DNA of 64,000 nt from Silicimonas sp963779765 (GCA_963779765.1 CAVZZP010000004.1:372001-436000), one strand, 5' to 3'; positions 34,877 through 45,243 are shown, numbered from the stretch's first letter. Translations and numbers: made by a program. Notes: generated by a model not told the origin, from the letters alone.

Positions 34877-37800
34877 CCTGCTTCACTCCATCGGGATCGT
34901 AGAACACCGGGCTCACGAGCCGGGCCTTGACCACGCTGCCGTCGAGTTTCGGGAAATCCAGCACCTCTCCCATCCGATCCGGCCCGCGCTCGACAAGACC
35001 CATGGCGATGCCCCGCTTCAGCGTCGGCGAGCGGTACGTCGAGGTCACGCGCCCCTGCGTCCGCCGCTGGCCGTTCTCGTTCACGCCCTCGTCGACGGCA
35101 TAGGCGCCCTCCGGCAGGACAGAGCCGTCGAGCGTATGAAGTCCGACCAGCTTCCACCGAAGCGGATCCGTCATGTGGTCGCGCTCCTGCGCGCGCTTGC
35201 CGAGGAAGTCGTCCTTCTTCTTCGAGATCGCCCAGTTCAGCCCCAGATCCTGCGGGATCACCGTGCCGTCGGTCTCGTCGCCGATCATGATGAAGCCCTT
35301 CTCGGCGCGCAGGACGTGCAGCGCCTCGGTCCCATAGGGTGTGATGCCGAAGGGGTCGCCCGCCTCCAGCAGCCGGTCCCAGAGCGCCCGCGCCTGTCCG
35401 GCCGGGACTTGCGACCTCGTAGGACAACTCGCCCGAAAAGCTGATGCGGAACACCTTGACCGGAATACCGGCCAGCGTCCCGGCCTTCCACTGCATGAAG
35501 GGCAGCGACGCCTTCGAGAGATCCATGTCCCCGCCGACCGCCTCCAGCACGTCCCGCGCGCGGGGACCGACGACCGCGATCTGGCCGTATTGCTCGGTCA
35601 CGTTCACGACCCAGACCTTCCAGTCCCACCACTCGGTCTGAAGCCATTCCTCCATGTGGGCGTGGATGCGATCCGCGCCTCCCGTTGTCGTATGGCAAAG
35701 CCAGGTGTCGGCATCGAGCCGCGCCACCACGCCATCGTCGATCAGGAAGCCGTTCTCGCTGCACATGAGGCCATAGCGGCATTTCCCCGGCGCCAGCGTC
35801 GACATCATGTTGGTGTAGAGCATGTCGAGGAAGCGGCCCGCGTCCGGCCCCTTGACCAGGATCTTGCCGAGCGTCGAGGCGTCGAGAAGCCCCGCCGATT
35901 GCCGCGCCGCCGTCACTTCGCGTGACACCGCGTCGTGGATGGTCTCGTCGCCTTGCGGGATAGGCGTAGGGCCTGCGCCAGTGACCGACCGGCTCCCAGT
36001 GCGCGCCGTTCTTCTCGTGCCAGTCGTGCATCGGCGTCTTGCGGATCGGCTGGAACAACTCGCCGCGCGCCTCGCCCGCGATGGCCCCCATGCTGATCGG
36101 CGTCCAGGGCGGGCGGAAGGTCGTCGTTCCGACCGAGGGAATGGGAATGCCGAGCGCATGAGAAAGCACGGCCAGTCCGTTGATGTTGCTAAGCTTCCCC
36201 TGATCCGTCGCCATGCCGAGCGTGGTATAGCGCTTGGCGTGCTCGACGCTTTCGAAGCCCTCTCGCGCGGCAAGTTCGACGTCCGTGACCTTGACGTCGT
36301 TCTGGAAGTCGAGCCAAGCCTTCGCGCGCTTCTTGTAGGGTGCGTTCTCCGGCATGATCCAGACCGGCACCATCATCTGGCGCACTTCTTCCTCGGCCTC
36401 GGGCGCACGGCCCGTGACGCGGCGGCCCGTCGCCTCGGCGGCGGCCTGCCCGGCGGCGAAGGCGTCGCGCAGGACCACCTGCGTCGTCACAGCCCCGTTC
36501 GCCGTGCCAGCCGCGCGGACAAAGACCTCGCCGTCAGCGCCCCTCGGCGCGGCGTCGGGGTCGGGGCGGAACATGCACTCGTCGTCGTTCCACATGAGCT
36601 TGCCGCCCGCGTGGCTCCACAGGTGGACGGCGGGCGACCAGCCGCCCGACATCGCCACGCAGTCGCCGCGAAGTCTTCGGTCACAGTGCCGTCGCCCGCC
36701 TGCTCGCAGGCATAGACCGTCTCGACGCGGCCCTTGCCCTCTACCATCGACACGCCGCGGCCTGTCAGAACCCTCAGCCCCGCACGCCGCGCTTCCTCCG
36801 AGAGTGGCCCCCTTGCCTCGGTTCTGGCGTCGAGTATCGCGGGCACCTCGAGGCCGGCGGCTTTCAGCGCCAGGGCCGTGCGGTAGCCGTCATCGTTGTT
36901 CGTCACGACCACGGTCCGGCGCCCTGGCACGACCGCATGGTTCGCGACATAGTCCCTCACGGCGCTTGCCAGCATCACGCCCGGAAGGTCGTTCCCCGCG
37001 AAGGCCAGCGGCCGTTCGATGGCGCCCGTCGCCACCACGATCTGCCGCGCCCGCACTTTCCAGAGCCGGTGGCGTGGGATCGAGATGTCGGGCGAATGGT
37101 CCGTCACGCGCTCGTAGAGAAGCGCATAGCCGTGGTCATAGACGCCAGCGCCCATGGTGCGCGTGCGCAATCGCACGTTGGACATGGCGGCCAGTCGGTC
37201 GCGCATCTCGGCGATCCAGTCCGAAGCGAGGGCGCCGTCGATCTCTCCGCCATCGACCGCAGCCCGTCCGCCCCAGTGCGCCGTCTCCTCGACCAGCATC
37301 ACCTCGGCCCCGGCCGCCGCGGCGGCGAGCGTTGCACTCAGACCGGCGATTCCGCCTCCGATCACAAGGACATCGACAGCGATATTGAAGTGCTCGTAAT
37401 GGTCCGCGTCGCGCTTGCGCGGAGGCTGACCCAGTCCCGCAGACTGACGGATCACGGGCTCGTAGACATGCTTCCAGAAGCCGCGCGGCCACATGAACAT
37501 CTTGTAGTAGAAGCCGGCCGGCAGGAACCGCGAGAGCCGCGCATTGATGGCGCCCAGGTCGAACTCGAGGCTCGGCCAGTGGTTCTGGCTTTTCGCCTCC
37601 AGCCCGTCGAAAAGCTCGGTCGTGGTTGCGCGGGCGTTGGGCTCGAAGGTCTTGCCGTCGCCGAGGCCCATCAACGCATTGGGCTCTTCGGGTCCATAGG
37701 CGACCACACCGCGCGGACGATGATACTTGAACGACCGGCCCATCATAACCTGGCCGTTCGCCAGCAAGGCCGAGGCGAGGGTATCGCCGCGGACACCCTT

Positions 37801-37881
37801 GAATGTCTTGCCGTTGAACGTGAAGGTCACGGGCGTGTCGCGGTCGATCAGCCGACCGCCGGAGGGCAGTCTGTGGCTCAC
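34869..37881 (-). CDS. soxA: Sarcosine oxidase subunit alpha, three apparent frameshifts
   Basis: Alpha subunit carrying the NAD/FAD-binding and folate-dependent domains. GTG at 37881 overlaps the soxD stop (GTGA). N-terminal RLIDRDTPVTFTFNGKTFKG domain, dinucleotide fold VLVIGGGIAGLSATLAAAAA, and a C-terminal GcvT-like aminomethyltransferase domain ending SPVFYDPDGVKQ. Reading requires three corrections: a missing base near 36668 (before CVAMSGGWSPAVHLW), an extra G near 35956 (restores AYPQGDETIHDA) and an extra A near 35409 (restores YEVAVPAGQARALW). Corrected length about 1003 residues, normal for SoxA. Most likely consensus errors. Confidence 0.9.
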
Positions 37882-38207
37882 GCGAAGTCCCTCCAGGTCC
37901 AGCCGGGATGCCTGGCCGTGATGCGGTCGCAGACCTCCTGTGGCGGCTCGGTGCTTTGCGCCTTGTAGGTCCCGAAGACCTCCATCGTCACCGTGTGCCG
38001 CGCGGCCAGAAACCACTTTCCGCAGCCGTAGGCATGACGCCAGCGTTCGAAATGGACACCTTTCGGGTTCTCACGGTGGAACATGTAGCCCTCGAACTCT
38101 TCGTCCGAGGTGCCGGGTCCGAAGCGTTTGAGGTGCGCCTCCCCGCCCGCCGCCAGCTCGGTTTCATCGCAAGCGATGCCGCAGTAGGGACAGGTCAGGG
38201 TCAGCAT
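37878..38207 (-). CDS. soxD: Sarcosine oxidase subunit delta
   Basis: 109-residue zinc-binding delta subunit. The zinc site is visible as CPYCGIACDE near the N-terminus and YGCGKWF later, with the conserved DEEFEGYMFHRENPKGVHFE and the C-terminal HPGWTWRDFA. I start at ATG 38207 (LTLTCPYCG) since upstream sequence is not conserved. Overlaps soxA by four bases. It is separated from soxB by an unrelated membrane-protein gene and a terminator, unlike the usual contiguous soxBDAG. Confidence 0.92.
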   Translation of the reverse strand: MLTLTCPYCGIACDETELAAGGEAHLKRFGPGTSDEEFEGYMFHRENPKGVHFERWRHAYGCGKWFLAARHTVTMEVFGTYKAQSTEPPQEVCDRITARHPGWTWRDFA

Positions 38208-38257
38208 GGCCACTCCGCCTGAATCAGGTTGGGGACGCATGGTCCACGCATGGAAAA

Positions 38258-38281
38258 GGCGGCGTCCGGATGGACGCCGCC
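38258..38281 (-). terminator. Terminator between the Pro/Ala-rich gene and soxD
   Basis: Perfect 10-bp stem GGCGGCGTCC / GGACGCCGCC with four-base loop, followed on the minus strand by TTTTCC. It lies after the 38319 stop and 51 bp before soxD. Confidence 0.75.
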
Positions 38282-38318
38282 CAGTTTCGGGCGCGAGGCC
38301 CGTGTCAGGTTGTCCGGC

Positions 38319-38762
38319 TTAGTTGGCCGGAGCGGGAGCGATCGCCGGCTCGTCGGCCGGAGCAGTCGTCTCGGCAGCGGGAGCGTCGGCCGCAGGTGCG
38401 TCAGCCGCGGGAGCGGTCGCTTCCGGGGCGGTTGCATCCGGAGCCGGAGCGGTCGCATCGGGAGCGGGAACGACCACGTCGCCAGCCGGAGCGGTCGCGT
38501 CCGGTGCCGGAGCCATAGCATCGCCTGCGGGCAGCGTCGCGTCGCCGGCCGGGACGGTCGTATCGACGGTCGAGCCCTCGATGACGTCGTCATCGGCAGC
38601 GCCGCCGAAAAGGAACAGCGCGCCCACGATGACGAGCAGCGCGATGATCGCGCCGACGATGAGGCCCGACGAGCTGGAACGCTCGGTCGTGGTGTAGGAC
38701 GTCCGGGTCTCATTGCGCGGAGGCGTGGTCGTATTGTCGGTGCGGGTGTAGGTGTCGGCCAT
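38319..38762 (-). CDS. Single-pass membrane protein with Pro/Ala/Thr/Asp repeats
   Basis: 147 residues. A Thr/Ser-rich N-terminus (TYTRTDNTTTPPRN), one membrane helix at about 35-54 (GLIVGAIIALLVIVGALFLF), then a low-complexity tail of degenerate repeats (ATAPAPDATAP, VVVPAPDATAPAP, ADAPAADAPAAE) that is acidic and probably extended in the periplasm. GGAGG lies eight bases before the ATG. It interrupts the sox gene cluster and has its own terminator, so it is probably a separate transcription unit. No recognised family. Confidence 0.7.
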   Translation of the reverse strand: MADTYTRTDNTTTPPRNETRTSYTTTERSSSSGLIVGAIIALLVIVGALFLFGGAADDDVIEGSTVDTTVPAGDATLPAGDAMAPAPDATAPAGDVVVPAPDATAPAPDATAPEATAPAADAPAADAPAAETTAPADEPAIAPAPAN

Positions 38763-38889
38763 GATCGGCCCTCCTCTGTTTCTGTGAAGCAGTCTGACCT
38801 CACAACATGGAGAAACCGGTCCTGGTTCCGTAGCCGTCCCCGCGATGCGCGGAGGTTCGCGCATGCCTTGTATACAAGGCGCCGTCCCA

Positions 38890-40134
38890 TCAATGCGCTA
38901 CTCCTGCCGCAACGCTCTCGTCGACGAAGCGACCCTCGCGGAACCGTTCCAGTCCGAAGGCCGCACAGAGCGGGCTTTCACCCTTCGCCATGAGTTCCGC
39001 GAAGCCCCAGCCCGACCCCGGGATCGCCTTGAACCCGCCCGTGCCCCAACCGCAGTTGATGAACACGCCCTCGATCGGCGTTTTCGACAGGATCGGCGAG
39101 CGGTCGCCCGTCATGTCCACGATCCCGCCCCACTGGCGCAGCATTTTCAGGCGCGAGATCATAGGGAAAGTCTCGATGAGCGCGCGGACCGTCTCTTCGA
39201 TATGGTGGAAGCTTCCGCGCTGCGTGTAGTTGTTGTATCCGTCCGCGCCGCCACCGATCACCATCTCGCCCTTGTCGGACTGGCTCATGTAGCCGTGGAC
39301 CGTATTCGCCATCACGACCACGTCCATGCAGGGCTTGATCGGCTCGGAGACGAGCGCCTGAAGCGCCACGCTTTCGATCGGCAGCCGGAAACCCGCCATC
39401 GCCGCCACATGCCCCGAATGCCCCGCGACGACGATCCCCAGCTTGCCGCAACCGATGTCACCGCGTGTCGTCGTGACGCCGGTAACGCGTCCGCCTTCGG
39501 TCGTGACCCCGGTCACCTCGCAGCGCTGGAGGATGTCCATGCCCATTTCGCTGCACTTGCGCGCATAACCCCATGCGACGGCGTCGTGCCGCGCCGTGCC
39601 GCCCCTCGGCTGCCAGAACGCGCCCAGGACCGGATAGCGCGGCCCCCGGACCTCGATGATCGGGCAAAGTTCCTTCACGCGCTCGGGTGTGATGAACTCG
39701 GTCTCCACACCCTGCAGCGCATTGGCCTGGGCGGTGCGGCGATAGCCCCTGACCTCGTGCTCGGTCTGCGCCAGCATCATCACGCCGCGCGGGCTGAACA
39801 TGACGTTGTAGTTCAGATCCTGGCTCAGCGTCTCGTAGAGCGACCGCGACTTCTCGTAGATCGCCGCTGACGGGTCCTGAAGGTAGTTCGACCGGATGAT
39901 CGTCGTGTTGCGCCCGGTGTTCCCGCCGCCAAGCCAGCCCTTCTCGATCACCGCCACGTTGCGGATGCCGTGGTTCTTCCCGAGGTAATAGGCCGTGGCC
40001 AGCCCGTGCCCGCCCGCGCCCACGATCACCACATCATACCGCCGCTTCGGCTCGGGGCTGCGCCAGGCGCGCTGCCAGCCGGTGTGGTTCCGGAAGGCCT
40101 CGCGCGCGACGGCGAAGACAGAATATCGGCTCAT
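38890..40134 (-). CDS. soxB: Sarcosine oxidase subunit beta
   Basis: 414-residue flavoprotein (DAO family) containing the FAD site, covalent FMN attachment region and sarcosine oxidation centre. FAD-binding motif VVIVGAGGHGLATAYYLGK (about 35-53), then EKGWLGGGNTGRNTTIIRSN, and C-terminal GWGTGGFKAIPGSGW. No signal peptide. First sox gene on the minus strand, divergent from ccmI by 172 bp. Confidence 0.95.
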   Translation of the reverse strand: MSRYSVFAVAREAFRNHTGWQRAWRSPEPKRRYDVVIVGAGGHGLATAYYLGKNHGIRNVAVIEKGWLGGGNTGRNTTIIRSNYLQDPSAAIYEKSRSLYETLSQDLNYNVMFSPRGVMMLAQTEHEVRGYRRTAQANALQGVETEFITPERVKELCPIIEVRGPRYPVLGAFWQPRGGTARHDAVAWGYARKCSEMGMDILQRCEVTGVTTEGGRVTGVTTTRGDIGCGKLGIVVAGHSGHVAAMAGFRLPIESVALQALVSEPIKPCMDVVVMANTVHGYMSQSDKGEMVIGGGADGYNNYTQRGSFHHIEETVRALIETFPMISRLKMLRQWGGIVDMTGDRSPILSKTPIEGVFINCGWGTGGFKAIPGSGWGFAELMAKGESPLCAAFGLERFREGRFVDESVAAGVAH

Positions 40135-40306
40135 GGCTTCCCCACTCGATCGGGTTCGGACGATCCCCGACTCTTTGTCGCAGGATTAACCAAGGGGCGC
40201 CCGCCGACAAGCGGAACGACGACACAGCTTCGCGGCGCGGCCCGTCACGCGCCCTGCGGCGCTTCGACCCTTTCAGTCCGCGCGCCGTGCGATTAAGTCG
40301 GGAACC

Positions 40307-41512
40307 ATGTTCTGGATCGTCGCAGGTCTGATCGTCGCGGCCGTGGCCGCAAGCCTCCTCGCGTCGCTGCGGGTGCGGGACGCGGGCCTGTCCGGCGGGG
40401 CCTCGGACCTGGCGGTCTATCGCGATCAGCTTACCGAAATCGAGCGCGACCTTTCCCGTGGCGTCCTGCGGCCCGCCGAGGCCGAGGCCGCGCGGACAGA
40501 AGTGTCGCGCCGCCTGCTTGACGCCGATGCCCGCGCGAGCGCCGCGTCGGCCGCAAAGGACGGCGCGCGCCTGCCAGCCGCCCTTCTGATGATCGCCGTC
40601 CTTCTTCTGGGCGCGGGTGGGCTTTATGCCCTGATCGGAGCGCCGGGTACGCGCGACCTGCCCATGGCCGCACGTCTCGCCTCGATCGACGAAGCGGCCG
40701 CCGCCCGTCCTGTCCAGGCCGAAGCCGAAGCTCTCGCGGCCCCCGGCCTGCCAGTGGCGCCCGAACCCGACGCACAGTTCCTCGACCTGATGGAAAAGCT
40801 GCGCACCGCCATCGAGACGCGGCCCAATGACGCGCAGGGCCTGGCCCTCCTCGCACAGAACGAAGCGCGGCTCGGCAACTTCAGAGCCGCGCGCGAAGCG
40901 CAGGAAAGGCTCGTCGCCGTCAAGGGCGGGAACGCGACCGCCGACGACCTCTCGATGCTCGTCGACATGATGGTCTTCGGCGCCGGCGGCTATGTTTCGC
41001 CCGAGGCCGAGGCGTACCTGCGACGACTGACCGACCTCGATCCCGCCAACGGGGCAGGGCAATATTATGCCGGGCTGATGCTGGCGCAGAACGGACGGCC
41101 CGACCGCGCCTTCCCCATCTGGCGCCGCCTGCTCGAGACGGGCGCGCCAGATGCGCCCTGGGTGCCGGTGATCCGGTCCGAGATCGAGGCTCTCGCCGCC
41201 GCGGCCGGGGTGGACTACGAAGCCCCCACGGAGCGCGGGCCGACCAGCGCCGAGGTCGAAGCCGCCGCCGACATGACCGACGAGGACCGCCAGGCCATGA
41301 TCGGGGGCATGGTCGAAGGGCTTGCCGAGCGCCTGGCAACGCAAGGCGGACCGCCCGAGGACTGGGCGCGGCTGATCGGCGCCCTCGCCGTTCTGGGCGA
41401 GACCGAACGTGCTGCCGCCATCGCAGGCGAGGCGAAAAGCGCATTCTCCGGCAACGAAGAAGCGCTGTCGATCATCGACGCCGCCGCGTCTCGCGCCGGG
41501 GTGGCGGAATGA
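40307..41512 (+). CDS. ccmI: Cytochrome c biogenesis protein CcmI
   Basis: 401 residues; apocytochrome c chaperone in the heme-ligation complex. Two membrane helices (FWIVAGLIVAAVAASLLAS at 2-20, and PAALLMIAVLLLGAGGLYAL at about 88-107) flank a basic cytoplasmic loop with YRDQLTEIERDLSRGVL, and a periplasmic TPR domain follows (ETRPNDAQGLALLAQNEARL, DPANGAGQYYAGLMLAQNG). In this family CcmI stands apart from the main ccm operon. Its stop overlaps ruvX by four bases (ATGA). Confidence 0.92.
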   Translation: MFWIVAGLIVAAVAASLLASLRVRDAGLSGGASDLAVYRDQLTEIERDLSRGVLRPAEAEAARTEVSRRLLDADARASAASAAKDGARLPAALLMIAVLLLGAGGLYALIGAPGTRDLPMAARLASIDEAAAARPVQAEAEALAAPGLPVAPEPDAQFLDLMEKLRTAIETRPNDAQGLALLAQNEARLGNFRAAREAQERLVAVKGGNATADDLSMLVDMMVFGAGGYVSPEAEAYLRRLTDLDPANGAGQYYAGLMLAQNGRPDRAFPIWRRLLETGAPDAPWVPVIRSEIEALAAAAGVDYEAPTERGPTSAEVEAAADMTDEDRQAMIGGMVEGLAERLATQGGPPEDWARLIGALAVLGETERAAAIAGEAKSAFSGNEEALSIIDAAASRAGVAE

Positions 41513-41982
41513 TCGCCGAAGGCATGGACGACTTTCGCTCCGCCCTGCCCGTCCACGGGCCTCTCGCGGGTCTCGACCTTGGCACGAAGACCATCGGCGT
41601 CGCCGTCTCGGACGGCTTCCGCAGCGTGGCGACGCCGCTGCGCACCGTGAAGCGGACGAAATTCGGGCAGGACGCCGCTGCCCTTCTCGCCATCTGCGCC
41701 GAGCGCACCATCGCGGGGCTTGTCCTGGGCCTCCCCCTGAACATGGACGGGACCGAGGGGCCGCGCTGCCAGTCGACGCGCGCCTTCGCGCGGAACCTCG
41801 AACGGCTGACAGCGCTGCCGATCGCCTTCTGGGACGAGCGCCTGTCGACCGTCGCTGCCGAACGCGCGCTGCTGGAGGCCGATACCTCGCGCCGCCGCAG
41901 GGCCGAAGTCATCGACCACGTCGCGGCCTCGTACATCCTTCAGGGGGCGCTCGACCGCCTCAAGCACATGGGGGCCGCATGA
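41509..41982 (+). CDS. ruvX: Holliday junction resolvase-like RuvX (YqgF)
   Basis: 157-residue RNase H-fold nuclease. First active-site Asp in LAGLDLGTKTIGVAVSD (about residues 22-38), the Glu region VLGLPLNMDGTEGPRCQ, DERLSTVAAER and the last Asp in RRRAEVIDHVAASYIL. Implicated in 16S rRNA 5'-end maturation and anti-termination as well as junction cleavage. Sits between ccmI and a DUF1289 gene with four-base overlaps on both sides. Confidence 0.93.
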   Translation: MIAEGMDDFRSALPVHGPLAGLDLGTKTIGVAVSDGFRSVATPLRTVKRTKFGQDAAALLAICAERTIAGLVLGLPLNMDGTEGPRCQSTRAFARNLERLTALPIAFWDERLSTVAAERALLEADTSRRRRAEVIDHVAASYILQGALDRLKHMGAA

Positions 41983-42200
41983 TCGAGACGCCTTGCGTGA
42001 ACATCTGCGTCATCCACGCCGAGACCGGGCTTTGTCTGGGCTGCCGCCGCACGGGCGACGAGATCGCGGCGTGGGGCTCCATGAGCGACGAGTGGCGCCG
42101 GAACGTGATGGAGGAACTGCCGTCGCGGTCCGCACACCCCGGACGTCGCGGCGGCCGGTCGGGACGGATGTCGCGTGACGGACGGGGGCGAGAGGACTGA
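41979..42200 (+). CDS. DUF1289 small protein
   Basis: 73-residue protein with the DUF1289 cysteine pattern: PCVNICVIHAETGLCLGCRR (C-x3-C, then C-x2-C) followed by EIAAWGSMSDEWRRNVM. Predicted to bind Fe-S or zinc. The ATG overlaps the ruvX stop (ATGA). The C-terminal tail is Arg/Gly-rich and may be species-specific. Function unknown. Confidence 0.87.
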   Translation: MIETPCVNICVIHAETGLCLGCRRTGDEIAAWGSMSDEWRRNVMEELPSRSAHPGRRGGRSGRMSRDGRGRED

Positions 42201-42210
42201 GGGCGCGGAC

Positions 42211-42225
42211 CGGGGCTCTGCCCCG
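42211..42225. repeat. GC-rich hairpin related to the one after udgX
   Basis: CGGGGC-TCT-GCCCCG between convergent DUF1289 and rmuC genes. Loop TCT is the complement of AGA in the 32831 hairpin, so the two appear as opposite orientations of one element. Confidence 0.45.
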
Positions 42226-42257
42226 TGCCCCGACGTGCTTGACGGTCGACGGAAGCG

Positions 42258-43430
42258 TCAGGTCTCGCGCCTGTCGGTCAGCCGGACCACTGGCGCGGCC
42301 TCGGCGTCGCCTTCTTCGAAGTCGAAGTTGTCCAGCCGAGCCGCGCGCTTGCCTGCCCGTTCTGCCGCAACGGTGATGCCTTCGACGTCACGGCGCGCCT
42401 GGTCGAAGTGCGTCTCGAGCTTGCCCGCGCGTTCCAGCACGATCTCCACGTCCCGGTGAAGCTGCGCCAATGCCTTGCGGATCTCGCCCGCCTGCTCGCG
42501 CATCCGCGCATCCTTCAGGATTGCCCGCATCGTGTTGAGGGTCGCCATGCAGGTCGTGGGAGACACGATCCACACGCGAGCGGCGAAGCCTTCGCGCACG
42601 ACCTCGGGCAGCCTCGAGTGCAGTTCGGCGTAGATCGCCTCGGAGGGCAGGAACATCAGTGCGCCGTCCGCCGTCTCACCCTCGAGGATATAACGGTCCG
42701 AGATCGCCTTGATGTGGACGCGCACCGCCTGCTTCAGACCCCCGAGCGCGCGTTTCCGCTCCTCCTCGGTGTTGGCCGCGACCAAAGCCTCGTAGGCCTC
42801 CAGCGGGAACTTCGCGTCCACCACGATCGGCCCCGGCGGGTTCGGCAGGTGGATCAGGCAGTCCGCCCGCTTGCCGTTCGAAAGCGTCGCCTGCCACGTA
42901 TAGCTGTCGGCCGGCAGCGCCTTCGACACGATGTCGCGAAGCTGGATTTCGCCGAAGGCGCCACGGGTCTGCTTGTTCGACAGGATGTCCTGAAGCGACA
43001 GCACGTCGCCCGACAGCTTCTCGATGTTCGCCTGCGCCTTGTCGATGGTCTCGAGCCGCTGGTGGAGGTCGCCGAGCGACCGCGCCGTGCGCGTGGCCGA
43101 GCCTTGCAGGTTCTCGGTCATCTTCGACGACACCTCGGCCAGCCGCTGTTCCATCAGCCGCAGCATGTTCGCTTGGCTCGCCGCCTGCGCTTCGGAGACG
43201 TGGGTGAGGCCGCCGGAAAGCCGGTTCTGCCCGTCCGACAGCGCCTCGACCCGCTGACCGAGCAGGCTCAGGTGCCCTGCGAGCGGCGAGAGCATGTCGG
43301 CTGACCGCCCTGCCCGCCGCACTGCCATTATGAGGAGAACGAGGACCAGAAGGACAAGCGCGCCTGCCGCCAGTGCGGCCTGCACGGTCGGGTCGTTGAG
43401 GTCGAGCGTGGTCTCGCCGAACCGGATCAT
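42258..43430 (-). CDS. rmuC: DNA recombination protein RmuC
   Basis: 390 residues: an N-terminal membrane anchor (about 20-38, ALAAGALVLLVLVLLIMAVR), a coiled coil (about 60-150), and the RmuC nuclease-like domain with RGAFGEIQLRDIVSKAL, DCLIHLPNPPGPIVVDAKFP (PD-(D/E)xK-like) and WIVSPTTCMATLNTMRAIL. RmuC limits recombination at repeats and acts in phage and stress tolerance. Start overlaps the mutL stop by four bases (ATGA). Confidence 0.93.
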   Translation of the reverse strand: MIRFGETTLDLNDPTVQAALAAGALVLLVLVLLIMAVRRAGRSADMLSPLAGHLSLLGQRVEALSDGQNRLSGGLTHVSEAQAASQANMLRLMEQRLAEVSSKMTENLQGSATRTARSLGDLHQRLETIDKAQANIEKLSGDVLSLQDILSNKQTRGAFGEIQLRDIVSKALPADSYTWQATLSNGKRADCLIHLPNPPGPIVVDAKFPLEAYEALVAANTEEERKRALGGLKQAVRVHIKAISDRYILEGETADGALMFLPSEAIYAELHSRLPEVVREGFAARVWIVSPTTCMATLNTMRAILKDARMREQAGEIRKALAQLHRDVEIVLERAGKLETHFDQARRDVEGITVAAERAGKRAARLDNFDFEEGDAEAAPVVRLTDRRET

Positions 43431-45243
43431 CGCCGCCCGAACAGCCTTTCGATGTCGTGGAGCTTCAATTCGACATAGGTCGGCCGGCCGTGGTTGCACT
43501 GGCCGGACAACGGCGTCGCTTCCATTTCGCGCAAGAGCGCGTTCATTTCCTCGACGCGCATCCGTCGCCCGGTGCGGACCGAGCCGTGGCAGGCCACCCG
43601 GCTGAGAACCGCGTCGATGCGGGCCTTGAGCGCCGTCGACTGGCCCAGATCCTGAAGCTCGTCGGCGATGTCGCGTACAAGGGCGGCCGCGTCGCAGGCG
43701 CCGAGGATCGCTGGCGTCTCGCGCACCGCGACGGCGCCGGGACCAAACGGTTCGAGGACCAGTCCGAGCATCGCCGAGATCTTCCGCATGGGCGATGAGC
43801 GCATCCGCCGCCGAGCCGAGGTCGACGATCTCGGGCACCAGAAGGGCCTGGCTCGCGACACCCTTGCCCTCCATCTGCGCCTTCAGGCGCTCGTAGACCA
43901 GGCGTTCGTGCGCGGCATGGGCATCGACGAGGATCAGCCCGTCGCGGGTCTGGGCGAGGATGAAGTTCTCGTGCACCTGCGCCCGCGCAGCGCCGAGCGG
44001 CTGGTCGAGGGGCGCGTCATCGTCGGACGTCTCGGCGCGGGCCGAAGCGGGGGCGAAAGGCGCCGGAGCCTCGGCCATGTGCGTGCGAGGCAAGGGGCGC
44101 GGGACGCGAGGCGAAGTCCATCTGATAGATGCGCGGCCCGGCGTCGGGTGGCGCACGGAAGGCATCGAGCGTCGCGTCGGCCACGGTCGAGGAGGCCCTG
44201 TGTCCTGCACCGGAAAGCGTCCGACGCAGGGCCGAGACGACGAGGCTGCGAGCGGCGGCAGGGTCGCGGAAACGCACCTCGGACTTCGCGGGGTGGACGT
44301 TCACGTCGACCATCGCGGGCTCGCAGTCGACGAAGAGGACGGCGGCGGGATGGCGGTCGCGGGACAGGACATCCATATATCCGGCGCGAAGAGCGCCGGT
44401 CAGAAGCTTGTCGCGTACCGGGCGGCCGTTCACGAAGAGATACTGGTGCACCGCCGATCCGCGCGACCATGTTGGCAGGGCAGCAAGACCGGTCAGGTGC
44501 AGGCCCTCGCGCTCGGCGTCGACCGCGACGGCGTTCGCGGCGAAATCCGGGCCCAGGATCGCCGCCAGCCGCGATTTCAGCGCATCGCGGGGATCGCCGG
44601 TTTCCGCCGCGACCGCGAAAAGCTCGCGCGGAGCATCGGTGACATCGGCGAGGGTGAAGCGGACATAGGGCTCGGCCATCGCGAGGCGGCGCACGACATC
44701 GGTCACCGCCTGCATCTCGCCGCGTTCGGTTCGCAGGAACTTCAGGCGCGCGGGCGTGGCGTAGAAGAGATCGCGAAGTTCGACCACCGTGCCGGGCCGC
44801 CCGGCGGCGGGCCGAACCGGACCGGGCGCGCCGCCCGACGCTTCGATCCGCGCAGCGTCGGAGCCTTCGGGCCGCGAGGTCACGCTGAGGCGCCCGACGG
44901 CGGCAAGCGAGGCCAGCGCCTCGCCGCGAAACCCGAAGGTATGAATGTTCAGAAGGTCGGACCCGTCGATCTTGGACGTCGCGTGGCGGGACAGCGCCAT
45001 CGGAAGATCCTCGGCCGCGATGCCCGAGCCGTCGTCGGTAACGCGGATCATCCGCCGCCCGCCGTCGGCCACCGCGATGTCGATCCGCCGCGCGCCTGCG
45101 TCGAGCGCGTTCTCGATCAGCTCCTTGACCGCGGAGGCCGGGCGTTCCACCACCTCGCCCGCCGCGATGCGGTTGATAGCGGCGTCGCTGAGGGGACGAA
45201 TCCGACCGGGTTCGATGCGTATCTTGGGGTCTGCGAGGTGCAT
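43427..45243 (-). CDS. mutL: DNA mismatch repair protein MutL, two one-base insertions
   Basis: GHKL ATPase with motifs ENALDAGA, DDGSGIAAED and RHATSKI, GFRGEALASLAAVG, plus the C-terminal DAHAAHERLVYE, which fits the endonuclease motif DxHA-x2-E-x4-E of nicking-type MutL proteins. Two frame breaks: near 44077-44088 (before MAEAPAPFAP) and near 43774 (extra G; restores EDLAMLGLVLEPFGPG). Corrected length about 604 residues, normal. C-terminus VELKLHDIERLFGRR overlaps rmuC by four bases. Confidence 0.92.

Noticed and set aside
34869..37881. Programmed ribosomal frameshifting in soxA, mutL or the ATP-grasp gene
   Set aside because: No slippery heptamer or stimulatory structure at the break points, several breaks per gene, and both insertion and deletion types. 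Sequence error is simpler.
38319..38762. PA-repeat gene as a fifth sarcosine oxidase component
   Set aside because: It is membrane-anchored while the complex is soluble, and it has its own ribosome-binding site and terminator; co-function is not supported.
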